A stretch of 64,000 nucleotides of DNA from Actinomycetaceae bacterium zg-1166 (GCA_015679245.1 CP064953.1:1860001-1924000); one strand, 5' to 3'; shown: positions 1 to 8,733, counted from the first letter of the stretch. A program made the numbers and translations. The notes: generated by a model not told the origin, from the letters alone.

Positions 1-698
1 GCACGCAACATCTCCACATCGTTGGCCGAATCACCGATCGCAATAGCTTCGCTCACAGGAACACCAAAATGTTCACAGACGGCACGCAGCCCCACGGACT
101 TATCTACACCACCGTCGGAAAGTTCACCGGTATAACCCACCTCCGAGGAGACAGATCCATCGACGATGGTGTAACGCTCACCAAAGTGGGCACGAGCCTC
201 GGCAAGGCCAATACCCTTATCAGATGGGATGATGAACGTAAGTTTGGCAGCACGCTCGGGTACACCAGTGCGAACGAAGGGGAGAACCTGGGAGGCAAAG
301 GCACTCCAATCCCCTGCCTCCGATCCATTAACTCCACCTTTCGTGAAGGTCTCTACAAAACCCGGTGACTGGTAGAGGCCATCTGGAGCCTGCCAAAACC
401 AGTAGGCGTCCAGTTCGCGCAGCCAAGACGTAATCTCCTCGACTTCCTCCTGGCTGAGAGAAGTATTGCGGATAACTTCGCCACCCACTTCGGCATAAGC
501 ACCATTTGCTCCAACAAGTCCCGTGAAGCCGAGTTCCCACAGCCATGGGTAGATCTCCAGGCGTGAGCGCCCCGTGCAGAGCACAAGGATGTGGCCGAGC
601 TCCACAGCGCGAGTAATTGCTAGACGCGCTGAATCGGGCATTACTTGATTCGAGGTGATGAGAGTTCCGTCGATATCCAAAAAGATAATTCGCTTCAC
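1..698 (-). CDS. HAD-superfamily hydrolase (Cof type), C-terminus cut by window edge
   Basis: Partial gene; the 3' end lies outside the window. The N-terminus carries the HAD nucleophile motif DIDGT (FLDIDGTLI), followed by CTGRSR (motif II region), and near the window edge GDSANDVEML, the Mg-binding motif IV of Cof-type phosphatases with a C2 cap. Such proteins are cytosolic phosphatases of sugar phosphates or cofactors; the substrate cannot be read from sequence. The start is taken as GTG at 698, with AAGGAG immediately upstream and overlapping it, which is unusually tight; no better in-frame start is visible because the catalytic Asp is only eight residues in. It stands alone, separated from tgt by about 115 bp. 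Confidence 0.85.
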   Translation of the reverse strand, partial: MKRIIFLDIDGTLITSNQVMPDSARLAITRAVELGHILVLCTGRSRLEIYPWLWELGFTGLVGANGAYAEVGGEVIRNTSLSQEEVEEITSWLRELDAYWFWQAPDGLYQSPGFVETFTKGGVNGSEAGDWSAFASQVLPFVRTGVPERAAKLTFIIPSDKGIGLAEARAHFGERYTIVDGSVSSEVGYTGELSDGGVDKSVGLRAVCEHFGVPVSEAIAIGDSANDVEMLR

Positions 699-815
699 TC
701 CTTCTATGTTACCCGTGGTGGCTGCAGAGCTGGTGGGCGCGCACCCTAAGGTTAGGGATGACTAGTGTTGCATGAGGTTTAAGCACACTATGTAGCCATG
801 CACAGGAGCACTCTT

Positions 816-2237
816 TCAGCTTTGCGTACTGCCCCTTTTGCTCGCATAAAATCGTCCGAGTGTCTCTTCCTTAAAGGCGAGATAATCTCCACGCTTCATC
901 GCTGCACGGATATTATCCACAAGATGCACAGTGAAGTATTCGTTGTGAATTGTGGCGAGTGTGCAGGAAATCATTTCCTTCGCTTTGAAAGAGTGATGCA
1001 GATACGCCTTGGTGTAATGCGTACATGTGTAGCACTCGCACCCCTCAACTACGGGTGAGAAATCGCGTTTGAACTGCGCGCGCGTGATATTAAAACGCCC
1101 ATCTGGCGAATAGATTGCCGCATTGCGTGCCACACGCGAAGGATTCACGCAGTCAAACGTATCGGCTCCTGCCTCTACCGCGGCAAAGAAATCATCCGGT
1201 TCAGAAATCCCTAAAAGATGGCGGGCACGATCTTCGGGAAGTTCGTCGCTCACCCATGAGCAAATCGTGCCAAGGTTTTCCTTTTCGAGGGCACCGCCAA
1301 TGCCAAAACCATCGAAACGCTGGCCTTCAATCTCCATCGAACCGAGGTCACGTGCGGCTTTGCGGCGTAAATCTTCATACTGTGCGCCTTGGAGCACACC
1401 AAAGAGCTGCTGATAGGGCTTTCCGCTACGTTCAGCCGTGAGGATGCGGTGAGCGTGAAGGCAACGTTCAGCCCAACGCCGCGTGCGTTCAAGAGCTTCC
1501 TCCTGGTAGCTGCGCGAGTTGAGAAGTGTAGTCAATTCGTCGAAGGCAAAAATGATGTCAGCACCAAGTTCGTGCTGAATACGCATGGAGACTTCCGGCG
1601 TGAAACGGTGAAGCTCACCGTTGAGATGGGAGCGGAACCACACGCCATCCTCATCCACATTCGCTAGGCGTTCTTTCGAGGTGGCAACCTCTGTATCGGC
1701 ACGCCCGGAACCAGAGAATTCTTTTGAGAGCACTTTCTTAAAACCTGAGCCAAGCGAAAGCACCTGGAAACCGCCTGAATCGGTGTAGCTAGGGCCAGGC
1801 CAATTCATGAATGCGGCGAGGCCACCTGCTTCATCCACGATATCTGAACCGGGCTGTAGATAGAGATGATAAGCGTTGGCGAGCACGGCCTGGGCACCGA
1901 GTTCAGCCACAGATTCAGGTAGCACTGATTTTACTGTGGCCTTTGTACCCACGGGAATGAAAGCTGGAGTATGGATGTCACCATGCGGGGTGTGGAGGAT
2001 TCCCGTACGCCCAAGAGGACGATCCGAGGTAGAGCCGATACGCCCACTCTCAAGTCGAGTTCCGAGGGTGAAACCTGTCGTGGGAGAGGATGAGGGTGAC
2101 GAGGCCGACGAGAAACCGTGCGTTTGCGACGAGAAACCGCGCGCTTGCGACAAGCTGTGCGTTTGCTGCGGGTCTTGCACTTGCGAGGAATCTTGCCCAG
2201 GAAACGCCGTAGTTCCTTGCGGGAGAGAATCGGGCAT
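816..2237 (-). CDS. tgt: tRNA-guanine transglycosylase
   Basis: Exchanges guanine-34 of GUN-anticodon tRNAs for a 7-deazaguanine base in queuosine formation. Visible: TDSGGFQV with the first catalytic Asp, FGVLQGAQ, GADTFDCVNPSR with the nucleophilic Asp, and a zinc site (CECYTC followed by HH). At 473 aa it is longer than the usual 370-390 because of about 80 N-terminal Ser/Thr/Gln-rich residues; the start is supported by AAAGGAG ahead of ATG. It lies 20 bp downstream of the yhhQ-type transporter on the same strand, so the pair forms a queuosine salvage operon. Two base-pocket segments differ from the classic preQ1 enzyme (FDELT for FDECT; GGALEKE for GGLAVGE), suggesting a different base, perhaps queuine. 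No queA or queG is in the window. Confidence 0.95.
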   Translation of the reverse strand: MPDSLPQGTTAFPGQDSSQVQDPQQTHSLSQARGFSSQTHGFSSASSPSSSPTTGFTLGTRLESGRIGSTSDRPLGRTGILHTPHGDIHTPAFIPVGTKATVKSVLPESVAELGAQAVLANAYHLYLQPGSDIVDEAGGLAAFMNWPGPSYTDSGGFQVLSLGSGFKKVLSKEFSGSGRADTEVATSKERLANVDEDGVWFRSHLNGELHRFTPEVSMRIQHELGADIIFAFDELTTLLNSRSYQEEALERTRRWAERCLHAHRILTAERSGKPYQQLFGVLQGAQYEDLRRKAARDLGSMEIEGQRFDGFGIGGALEKENLGTICSWVSDELPEDRARHLLGISEPDDFFAAVEAGADTFDCVNPSRVARNAAIYSPDGRFNITRAQFKRDFSPVVEGCECYTCTHYTKAYLHHSFKAKEMISCTLATIHNEYFTVHLVDNIRAAMKRGDYLAFKEETLGRFYASKRGSTQS

Positions 2238-2257
2238 GGGTGCTCCTTTCAGGCAAC

Positions 2258-3106
2258 TTAAGCGATGTGCTCACGCTCAATAGCAGTGCGTTCGATACGC
2301 TTGACCCAACCAACCACCGCATAGGTAAACGGCAAGAGCACTGCTTCCACACCTACTTTGTAGATGTAACCAACGATCGCAAGGTTGGCAATCGTCGAGA
2401 ACGGCACCACACCAATCCAGGCAATAAAACAGAAAATCACCGTGTCGGCTGCTTCGCCCGCCACTGTGGAACCGAGTAGGCGCGCCCAGAGATGCTTCTC
2501 GCCCCATCGTTCCTTGATCTTCACAAGCACGTAGGAATTAAGAAGCTGCCCCACAAGGTAACCACAGATTGAGGCAGCAACGAAGCGTGGAACAACACCG
2601 AGCACAGCAGCAAAAGCCTCTTGCCCGGTGTAGTCAGCAGCAGGGGGAGCAATCTGCGCAAGCCAGAAGGTGAACGAGGCGAGAATTTGCACGACGAAAC
2701 CCACGAGGATCGTACGCCGCGCAAATCGGAAACCGTAGACCTCAGAAAGGACGTCACCCACGATATAAGTGAGTGGGAAAAGGATCGCGCCGCCGTCAAA
2801 AACGAGGGTGAGCGGGCCAGCATCAAGTTCGATAAGTTTCGTCGCAGCGATATTGGAGAGAAGAAGAAATGCGACGAAGCAGACGGCAACAATGTCGTAG
2901 ATCCCCCGAGTGGGTACTTTTCCAGCATCAGATACGGAGGAAATACTCGCGATGTGGGTGCCTGCGTGAGTTGTTTCTACCGGTTCACTGTGTGCCGAGG
3001 CAGCGGAGTGTGCTCGCGTTCCTGTGGCTATGTGTTTTGTGTGCAAATCATTCTCTCGCACACGTACATCGTCTGTGGACATAGCGTTGACGCCTTCGGC
3101 AGGCAT
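2258..3106 (-). CDS. yhhQ: YhhQ-family queuosine precursor (preQ0/preQ1/queuine) transporter
   Basis: Integral membrane protein of the VUT/YhhQ family, which imports 7-deazaguanine bases. It has about six hydrophobic segments, beginning with IVAVCFVAFLLLSNIAATK, and the family-typical GGAILFPLTYIVGDVLSEVYG and VAGEAADTVIF stretches. An open frame extends up to 3244, but I place the start at ATG 3106 (MPAEG): it has GGGGGA six bases upstream, and a TATAAT promoter lies inside the longer frame at 3168-3173, so the extra 46 residues would not be transcribed. About 60 polar residues precede the first helix. It is followed after 20 bp by tgt, which fixes the biological role as salvage of a queuosine precursor. 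Confidence 0.88.
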   Translation of the reverse strand: MPAEGVNAMSTDDVRVRENDLHTKHIATGTRAHSAASAHSEPVETTHAGTHIASISSVSDAGKVPTRGIYDIVAVCFVAFLLLSNIAATKLIELDAGPLTLVFDGGAILFPLTYIVGDVLSEVYGFRFARRTILVGFVVQILASFTFWLAQIAPPAADYTGQEAFAAVLGVVPRFVAASICGYLVGQLLNSYVLVKIKERWGEKHLWARLLGSTVAGEAADTVIFCFIAWIGVVPFSTIANLAIVGYIYKVGVEAVLLPFTYAVVGWVKRIERTAIEREHIA

Positions 3107-3150
3107 AATTTTCCCCCAGGAAGTAGAATGACCCGCGCCCTGCCACCACG

Positions 3151-3196
3151 CGGCTGTACAGCCGACGATTATAGCCGAGTCGCTCCTGCCGCCAAA
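3151..3196 (-). promoter_or_regulatory. Promoter of yhhQ-tgt with overlapping palindrome
   Basis: On the minus strand a perfect TATAAT (3173-3168) has TTTGGC (3196-3191) exactly 17 bp upstream. The predicted transcription start near 3161 falls inside the 14-bp perfect palindrome CGGCTGTACAGCCG (3151-3164), an arrangement typical of repressor operators. The leader to ATG 3106 is only about 55 nt, too short for the known larger preQ1 riboswitch classes, and I could not fit the small preQ1-I pattern to it. Confidence 0.6.
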
Positions 3197-3298
3197 TGAA
3201 ACACTCTCACCTACGTGGTGATCGCGGTAACGACGCATCACCACCGGTGAGTATGCACCAGTATGTACCGTTGACGCACTACCTCAGTTACGCCCGCA

Positions 3299-4099
3299 TC
3301 ACTGGCCACGCAGATTGACAAACTGCGGATCTTCTATCGCGAGGTCGTAGCTTCGACTCTCCGGACGCACTGCAGCAAGAACCCACATGTAGGCGTTAAC
3401 TGTACCCGGACTTGCCACCGTTGGATGATACCCTTCGGGCACCCCAACACATGTACCTGAATGAACTGGATGTACCACGCCCTCGTCGATCTTCCCCGAT
3501 TCGAGGTAACTCACGTGGAATCCTATCTTCGGGAAGGGCATATCGAAGTAGCAGTAAACTTCTTCAAGATCGGCAGAGTGCTGATGTGGTGGCCAACTTG
3601 TCCACCCTCCCTGATTGGACCAGGTCAGCCCACAGATAAGGCGCGAAGCTGGAACTTGTGGCGGGAGGGTGAAAATCACTTCACGCTGCCCTGTGCCAAC
3701 ACCGTGGATCTGGTGAATATCCCCAAGGGGTAGGTGTGGGTCAAAATGCTGCACATAGACCTCGCCACACCCTTCTTCCACCGCACCTCCAATATAGAAT
3801 ACGCACTCCTCGATTGCCTCGATCTCTAGGCGAGTACCGCCTGGAATGTAGATCGAATCGAAGCGTGAAAATTCGCCTTCCACGCCTCCACTCACGCGCG
3901 CCGTACCGTGAATGAGGACAAGGTTAAGTTCAAGCTCTTTTTCATCGACCGTGTGGCGATGTCCCGCTGGGAGATTGAGACGAAAGATGTGGGCATGACG
4001 GCACTCGTGAACCTGCGGAGTGATGACGGCGTGCCAGCCTGGAGTTTCTGGAGATTGGACGCGCCAGGATTCGAGACGGTCGCGTTGAGGGTTGGTCAT
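3299..4099 (-). CDS. KduI/IolB-family isomerase (5-deoxyglucuronate isomerase-like)
   Basis: 266-residue bicupin. IolB signatures are clear in the second half: GGWTSWPPHQHS (metal-binding His residues), LEEVYCYF, and VPEGYHPTVASPG. IolB isomerises 5-deoxy-D-glucuronate in myo-inositol breakdown; the related KduI acts on 5-keto-4-deoxyuronate. No other iol gene is present. Instead it is the last gene of a sugar-acid operon with a TRAP transporter and a KduD/IdnO-like SDR, so a KduI-like isomerisation of a hexuronate or related keto acid is the better guess. Start ATG 4099 has AAGGAG five bases upstream. A gap of 367 bp with a strong hairpin separates it from dctM. Confidence 0.8.
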   Translation of the reverse strand: MTNPQRDRLESWRVQSPETPGWHAVITPQVHECRHAHIFRLNLPAGHRHTVDEKELELNLVLIHGTARVSGGVEGEFSRFDSIYIPGGTRLEIEAIEECVFYIGGAVEEGCGEVYVQHFDPHLPLGDIHQIHGVGTGQREVIFTLPPQVPASRLICGLTWSNQGGWTSWPPHQHSADLEEVYCYFDMPFPKIGFHVSYLESGKIDEGVVHPVHSGTCVGVPEGYHPTVASPGTVNAYMWVLAAVRPESRSYDLAIEDPQFVNLRGQ

Positions 4100-4240
4100 A
4101 AGAACTCCTTACAATCGCACAAGAGATGTGAGGTTTTATCGCCTCACACATGTGAAAAATCAACAGTAAGTGGAAGGATCAGTGTGGCGATACATGCCAC
4201 CTGCACTGCACATTTAGCTACATGTTCCTTCCTAGAAGGC

Positions 4241-4274
4241 GTGGGGAGAGGTCAACGGAGAATCCTCTCCCCAC
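4241..4274 (-). terminator. Strong hairpin between dctM and iolB-like gene
   Basis: GTGGGGAGAGG at 4241-4251 pairs perfectly with CCTCTCCCCAC at 4264-4274 (11 bp stem, 12-nt loop). There is no T-run on either side, so it may be a processing or attenuating hairpin rather than a classical terminator of the TRAP genes. Confidence 0.5.
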
Positions 4275-4395
4275 ACTCTCAGTGACGGCGAAGCCTCCAC
4301 ACTCGCCGTCCATGTACCACCTCGGCTCGCCCAGAATTCCTACACACGCTCGTAGCTGAGAAGCACCTTCCACTCAGTACTTCCCCGCAGCACAG

Positions 4396-4441
4396 CCAGG
4401 CAGGAATGCTGAGTTCACCCAGGCAGGAATGCTGAGTTCAC
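4396..4441. repeat. 23-bp tandem duplication
   Basis: CCAGGCAGGAATGCTGAGTT followed by CAC occurs twice head to tail at 4396-4418 and 4419-4441 with no mismatch, in the spacer just after the dctM stop codon. It looks like a recent slippage duplication. Confidence 0.85.
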
Positions 4442-4466
4442 CGAGGTGGCAGGCTATTCATCTTCC

Positions 4467-5747
4467 TCATAACATGAACGTACTCAGCGCAGGGATGAGA
4501 ACGACGAGGAAGAATACCGCCACATACCCAAGGAAGAACGGCAACTCACCACGCACAATTTGCCCCACCTTGAGTTTGGAAACTGTTTGTGCGGCAAAAA
4601 TGTTGACGGCCACCGGAGGTGTCATCGTGCCGATGACGTTCGAGATTGCGACGATCATGCCGAAGTGAATAACATTCATCCCCAACACCTCAGCCACAGG
4701 CCACAAGATTGGCACCATGAGTACCGCAGTAGCGATGCCTTCCAGGAACATTCCAAAGATGACGAGGACGATCGACACGACGATCGCAAAGACCATCGGG
4801 CTGAGATTCATTCCCGTGATCCAGGCGACGAGATCGCTGCTCGTGCCCGAGAAGGCAAAGAGCCATGAGAACGAGGTGGAGGCAGCAATGATGAAGAGAA
4901 TCATTGCTGAACTCTTCGCTGAATCAACGAAGATTCCAAAAAGATCCTTCACCGAGATCTCGCGGTAGACGAAGATAGCGACAAAAAGCGACCACACCAC
5001 TGCAAGAACAGCTGATTCGGTGGGAGTGACAAGCCCGGAATAAATGCCGCCCAAGATAATGATGGGAAGCATAAGCGCTGGAATTGCCTTCCACGCCGCG
5101 CGTAGGAGGCGCCGGATGCTCAATGGTTGAGTATCGCGCGGCCACTTTTCTTTGCTGGCGAGGATGAGCACAATCATCATGAGCACAGCCACGATCATCA
5201 TGCCGATGACCATGCCAGATTTGAACATGTCACCCACTGACGCATTCGTTAAAGTTGCGTACACAACCATGATGATGCTCGGAGGGATAATCGGCCCTAA
5301 GCCGCCGGAGACGACAAGCATTCCTGCTGTGCGGTTCTTGTCATAGCCCAAGCGTGCCATGTCGTTAAAAAGCATGAGACCAATAGCGATCACTGTGGCT
5401 GGCGCTGAACCAGAAAGTGCAGCGAAGAAGGCGCAGGCGAGAACGAGAGCGAGACCCATGCCTCCACGGATTCCGCCGACGAGGGCGTTGGCGAAGTCGA
5501 CAAGACGGCGCGAAATACCGCCTTTCGTCATGATGTTACCCGCAAGAATGAAGAACGGGATCGCCATGATTGAACTCGACTCCAAGCCTGCGTACATGCG
5601 TTGGACAATCACCTCAAAGCCGAGGGAGATTGAGCCATCGACGAGGACGACAGTGAGTACAGAAGTCGCGAGTGCCACGGCCACGGGAACCGAGATCATG
5701 AGCATAATCGCAAATGCCGCAAACATGATGAGTGCAACAGTATTCAT
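4467..5747 (-). CDS. dctM: TRAP transporter large membrane subunit
   Basis: About 426 residues with 11-12 hydrophobic segments and the DctM family patterns GSISLGFEVIVQRMY, PFFILAGNIMTKGGISRRLV, LSGSAPATVIAIG and PIIPPSIIMVVYA. It forms the ion-coupled permease of a tripartite ATP-independent periplasmic transporter together with DctQ and DctP. I choose ATG 5747 because its first base is the last base of the dctQ stop codon (TGATG), giving translational coupling; an open frame extends 48 bases further up without support. By gene context the cargo is a sugar acid or its keto form. Confidence 0.93.
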   Translation of the reverse strand: MNTVALIMFAAFAIMLMISVPVAVALATSVLTVVLVDGSISLGFEVIVQRMYAGLESSSIMAIPFFILAGNIMTKGGISRRLVDFANALVGGIRGGMGLALVLACAFFAALSGSAPATVIAIGLMLFNDMARLGYDKNRTAGMLVVSGGLGPIIPPSIIMVVYATLTNASVGDMFKSGMVIGMMIVAVLMMIVLILASKEKWPRDTQPLSIRRLLRAAWKAIPALMLPIIILGGIYSGLVTPTESAVLAVVWSLFVAIFVYREISVKDLFGIFVDSAKSSAMILFIIAASTSFSWLFAFSGTSSDLVAWITGMNLSPMVFAIVVSIVLVIFGMFLEGIATAVLMVPILWPVAEVLGMNVIHFGMIVAISNVIGTMTPPVAVNIFAAQTVSKLKVGQIVRGELPFFLGYVAVFFLVVLIPALSTFML

Positions 5748-6433
5748 CACGCATCTCCTCCTTGGGTGCGACCGGCATGTGATCCTCGGGCACAACCGGC
5801 ATGTGAAGAGGAAGATCCACCGTTGCTCACAGCAGTGCCGCCACCCGCTTCGTCACTGCTACGTTCGTCACTCCCCTCGGTAAGGGAAGAATCGGTAAGG
5901 GAAGAATCTTCGTCGGAGAATGTTCCAACAAAAGCTCTGGTAAAGCTGTCATTCTTCTTTCCCGTCACAAGCTCCCCGATTTCCACAATAAATGCCGCTG
6001 CCTGCGCAAGGAGAATGATGCTAAAGGCGAGGACGAAGGAGAGGTAGGGAAACCACATCGGGATACGAAGAGCAGCCGAAGTCTGCCCGGAATGTACCTG
6101 TTGAAGGAAAATTCCATACGAGGCTTTACACATGTAACCGGCAAAGATGAGCACAATCGCGCGTGCGATAAGGTTTATTGCTGCGTGTGTGCGCCCAGAA
6201 AAGCGGTCAACAAGTGCCGTAATTCTAATTTGTGTGCCATCACGAAGACCCATTTCTGTGCCAATCATGACGAGATAAATCATCGAATACACCGCAATTT
6301 CCTCAAGCCATGGCATTGCCATATGTATGAAATTGCGATTGACCACTTGCAGAAACATGGCGGCCACCATGATGCTGAACGAGGCCACGAGGATCACACG
6401 TTCAAGCCACTGTAACGAACGGATGAGTCGCAT
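5747..6433 (-). CDS. dctQ: TRAP transporter small membrane subunit
   Basis: 228 residues with four membrane segments in the first 165 residues and the DctQ motif NRNFIHMAMPWLEEIAVYSM. The remaining 60 residues are a hydrophilic tail rich in Ser, Asp, Glu and Gly with small internal repeats (SSLTDSSLTEGSDERSS), not normal for the family and probably cytoplasmic. ATG 6433 is preceded by AGGAG. The stop codon overlaps the dctM start by one base, and dctP ends 24 bp upstream, so the three subunits are co-transcribed. Confidence 0.9.
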   Translation of the reverse strand: MRLIRSLQWLERVILVASFSIMVAAMFLQVVNRNFIHMAMPWLEEIAVYSMIYLVMIGTEMGLRDGTQIRITALVDRFSGRTHAAINLIARAIVLIFAGYMCKASYGIFLQQVHSGQTSAALRIPMWFPYLSFVLAFSIILLAQAAAFIVEIGELVTGKKNDSFTRAFVGTFSDEDSSLTDSSLTEGSDERSSDEAGGGTAVSNGGSSSSHAGCARGSHAGRTQGGDA

Positions 6434-6457
6434 TCTCCTACCTCCCGCTTGTCCGCC

Positions 6458-7459
6458 TTACTTTTGCAGAGCGGAATCCACCGCAGACTGCCATGTGGGA
6501 TCAAAAGTCCAGCCCTTTGATGCGGCGAGTTCTTCGTACTTTTTCTTGAGAGAGGCGCGGTCAACTTCATGGAATTTAACGCCTAGATCTTTGAGCTTCG
6601 TTGCCGCTTCTTCGTTGGCTTCGACGAGGAATTCACGCTGTCGCTTAGCGCCTTGTTCGATGGCCTTGGCCACGGGTTCACGCAAATCCTCAGGAATCTT
6701 CTTCCAGGCTTTATCTGACATCATGACGAGGATATAAACGAAAGCGTGGTTTGTTGTCGTGTGATTCTTAATGACCTCATAAAATTTGTTTACCAGCATG
6801 TTCGAGGTTGCATTTTCTGCGGCGTCAATCGTGCCCTGCTGTAAGGCAGTGAACTGATCTCCTGCTGGCATGGCCACAGGCATTGCTCCGAACGATTCAA
6901 ACGCACCCATGTGGTATTCGTTTTGCATCGTACGGATCTTCACACCTTTGAAATCCTCGATCTTTTCGATGGGATTTTTGGAAAAGACATTGCGGAATCC
7001 AGATTCCATGTAGCCAAGAACATGTAGACCTAAACCTTTGGCTTTTTCTTCTATAAGTTTGCCAACTTCACCGTCAACAGCCGCATGAGCTTGCTGAGCG
7101 TTGTCCCATAAGAATGCCTGGTCGAGGATCTTCATTTCTGGAATCCAATTTGTCACTACTGGATTAGCGGCGGTGGCAATATCGAGATCCCCATTCATTG
7201 CCATTTCCACGGTGCCGCGCTCATCACCGAGTGCACCTCCAGCAACAACATTGATTTTCACTTTACCGTCAGTGGCTTTTTCCACTTCTTCGGCAATTGC
7301 TTGTGCACCTTTGTAATAGTTACTGGTGGTGTTATCCACCATTGCGAGCTTAAGAGTTACCTCCTCCCCGCTGGAATTCGAGTTAGTTGAACCACACGCA
7401 CTCAGCGAAAGAGCAGCGAGGGAGAGAAGGGCAACTGATGCCCGGAACTTCATTGTCAT
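6458..7459 (-). CDS. dctP: TRAP transporter solute-binding lipoprotein
   Basis: 333 residues. The N-terminus is a lipoprotein signal peptide with lipobox LSAC (SLSLSACGSTNSN), so the protein should be membrane-anchored outside the cell. The mature part has the DctP fold: LGDERGTVEMAMNGDLDIA, the conserved arginine segment GFRNVFSKNPI, FKGVKIRTM, and FTALQQGTIDAAENA. The Arg of FKGVKIRTM normally grips the carboxylate of the ligand, fitting a sugar-acid substrate. Start ATG 7459 with AAGGAG at good spacing is preferred over an upstream frame of 44 codons that carries no signal. Confidence 0.93.
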   Translation of the reverse strand: MTMKFRASVALLSLAALSLSACGSTNSNSSGEEVTLKLAMVDNTTSNYYKGAQAIAEEVEKATDGKVKINVVAGGALGDERGTVEMAMNGDLDIATAANPVVTNWIPEMKILDQAFLWDNAQQAHAAVDGEVGKLIEEKAKGLGLHVLGYMESGFRNVFSKNPIEKIEDFKGVKIRTMQNEYHMGAFESFGAMPVAMPAGDQFTALQQGTIDAAENATSNMLVNKFYEVIKNHTTTNHAFVYILVMMSDKAWKKIPEDLREPVAKAIEQGAKRQREFLVEANEEAATKLKDLGVKFHEVDRASLKKKYEELAASKGWTFDPTWQSAVDSALQK

Positions 7460-7776
7460 GTTGTCTCCTTGTTGTAATAGTCGGGCAGATGCCCTTGTTC
7501 GTGTATGCAGGAATGAGCCTGGTGGCGTGAGCCTCACTCCGTTGTGTAGCTGACCTGTCCACTTGAACGAACCCAGCCCAATGGTGCTCATGTGTACCCA
7601 GCTTGACGCGCGTTCTTCCCTGCGAGAGGCGGATCATCGGTGATCCTCACTCTGACATGTCAGCACGCGAGCCGCACCTATCACGCACGAGTTTTCCTCA
7701 CGCCTACTAGCACCACACCAGCGGCTCTGAGAGGCAATGCCGACATGCACGAACCACCATGCCGGTGCACATAAAC
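7460..7776. other. Intergenic region upstream of dctP
   Basis: 317 bp without a gene inside the otherwise tight catabolic operon. It contains the hairpin GGATCA-tcgg-TGATCC (7631-7646) and the 12-bp palindrome CTGACATGTCAG (7652-7663). A separate promoter for the transporter genes is plausible but I cannot pick convincing -35/-10 boxes. Confidence 0.5.
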
Positions 7777-8733
7777 TCAGAGCTTGCCGCGTTGGGGAGG
7801 GACGAGATTCTCACTCCTTCCCTTCTCCACAATGTCAATCACATTGCGTGCCGCACCTATACTCATGCGATGGCTCGCCTCAAGCGTTGCCCCACCTGCG
7901 TGTGGAGTCATAATGCAATTGCGTAGGCTCGACATCGCCGCAACAACTTCGTCCTCACCTTCAACAACATCGAGGCCTGCACCCCACAATCGCCCCTCCT
8001 TTAAGGCGCGAAAGAGCGCGCGATTATCGACGAGTTCACCCCGAGCCGTGTTTATAAGAACTGCCGTTGGCTTCATCAGTGCAAGTTTGTTCTCATCAAT
8101 GAGATGGTGAGTGTGTTCGTTGAGAGGCAAGTGCAGTGAGATGACATCAGCCTGCTCAAGAAGCTCATCGAGTTCAACGTACGTCACCGCGTTCTCACGA
8201 GCGAACTCCTCGTCGGGGAAAAGATCGAAAGCGAGTACACGCGCATTGAATCCACGCCAACGCCGGGCAAATCCCTTGCCAATAGCGCCGGTGCCCACCA
8301 CTGCGATTGTTTTCCCCACAACTTCGATACCGATAGGACGAACCGGCGCACCGTAGGCAGCACTCTGGTGCATGAATACCACGTTGCGCGCCACAGCCAT
8401 CACGAGTGCAAAAGCGAGGTCAGCTACAGATTCGTTGTTGGCACCGGGCGTATTTGTCACAGCGATTCCTTTGACTGTGGCAGCCTCAAGATCCACTGCA
8501 TCAAAGCCCACCCCGTAGCGTGAGATCACCTTGAGCTTGTCAGCTCTGGCGAGGAGATCCTTGTCGTAGGATTCAAGCCCAGCGATCACCGCGTCAGCCT
8601 CGCTGATCTTTGCGGCAAGATCAGCCTCAGCAACACGCTCAACCTCGTACCCCTGTTCAGTGAGGAGAGTAAGGGCATCGTCGTTGGCTGCTCCGAAGGA
8701 CCGAGCAGTGATTAAGACACGTGCACGTGACAT
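7777..8733 (-). CDS. D-2-hydroxyacid dehydrogenase (phosphoglycerate dehydrogenase-like)
   Basis: 318 residues. NAD-binding Rossmann motif VVGTGAIGKGFARR, hydroxyacid dehydrogenase signature ending in LINTARGELVD, and the catalytic Arg (NTARG), Glu (VVEGEDE) and His (TPHAGG). It lacks the ACT regulatory domain of biosynthetic SerA, so a catabolic reductase for a 2-keto sugar acid (such as 2-ketogluconate) fits the operon better than serine synthesis. Start ATG 8733 (MSRARV) follows GAGGTG and lies four bases after the stop of the SDR gene; the longer frame from 8778 overlaps that gene without support. Confidence 0.85.
   Translation of the reverse strand: MSRARVLITARSFGAANDDALTLLTEQGYEVERVAEADLAAKISEADAVIAGLESYDKDLLARADKLKVISRYGVGFDAVDLEAATVKGIAVTNTPGANNESVADLAFALVMAVARNVVFMHQSAAYGAPVRPIGIEVVGKTIAVVGTGAIGKGFARRWRGFNARVLAFDLFPDEEFARENAVTYVELDELLEQADVISLHLPLNEHTHHLIDENKLALMKPTAVLINTARGELVDNRALFRALKEGRLWGAGLDVVEGEDEVVAAMSSLRNCIMTPHAGGATLEASHRMSIGAARNVIDIVEKGRSENLVPPQRGKL

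Larger units (their letters stand above)
4100..4466. other. Intergenic region dctM / iolB-like gene
   Basis: 367 bp without a credible gene. It holds a perfect 11-bp inverted repeat (4241-4274) and a 23-bp tandem duplication (4396-4441), both listed separately. The distance suggests that the isomerase gene may be transcribed partly on its own. Confidence 0.6.

Noticed and set aside
3107-3161. preQ1 riboswitch ahead of yhhQ
   Set aside because: The leader is only about 55 nt and I cannot fit the C-rich loop and pseudoknot of known preQ1 classes; a palindromic operator explains the symmetry better.
3107-3244. Longer YhhQ start at 3244
   Set aside because: A TATAAT promoter lies inside the extension and a better ribosome site precedes ATG 3106.
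3299-4099. myo-inositol catabolic operon based on the IolB-like protein
   Set aside because: No iolA, C, D, E or G homologue is nearby; the neighbours are sugar-acid genes.
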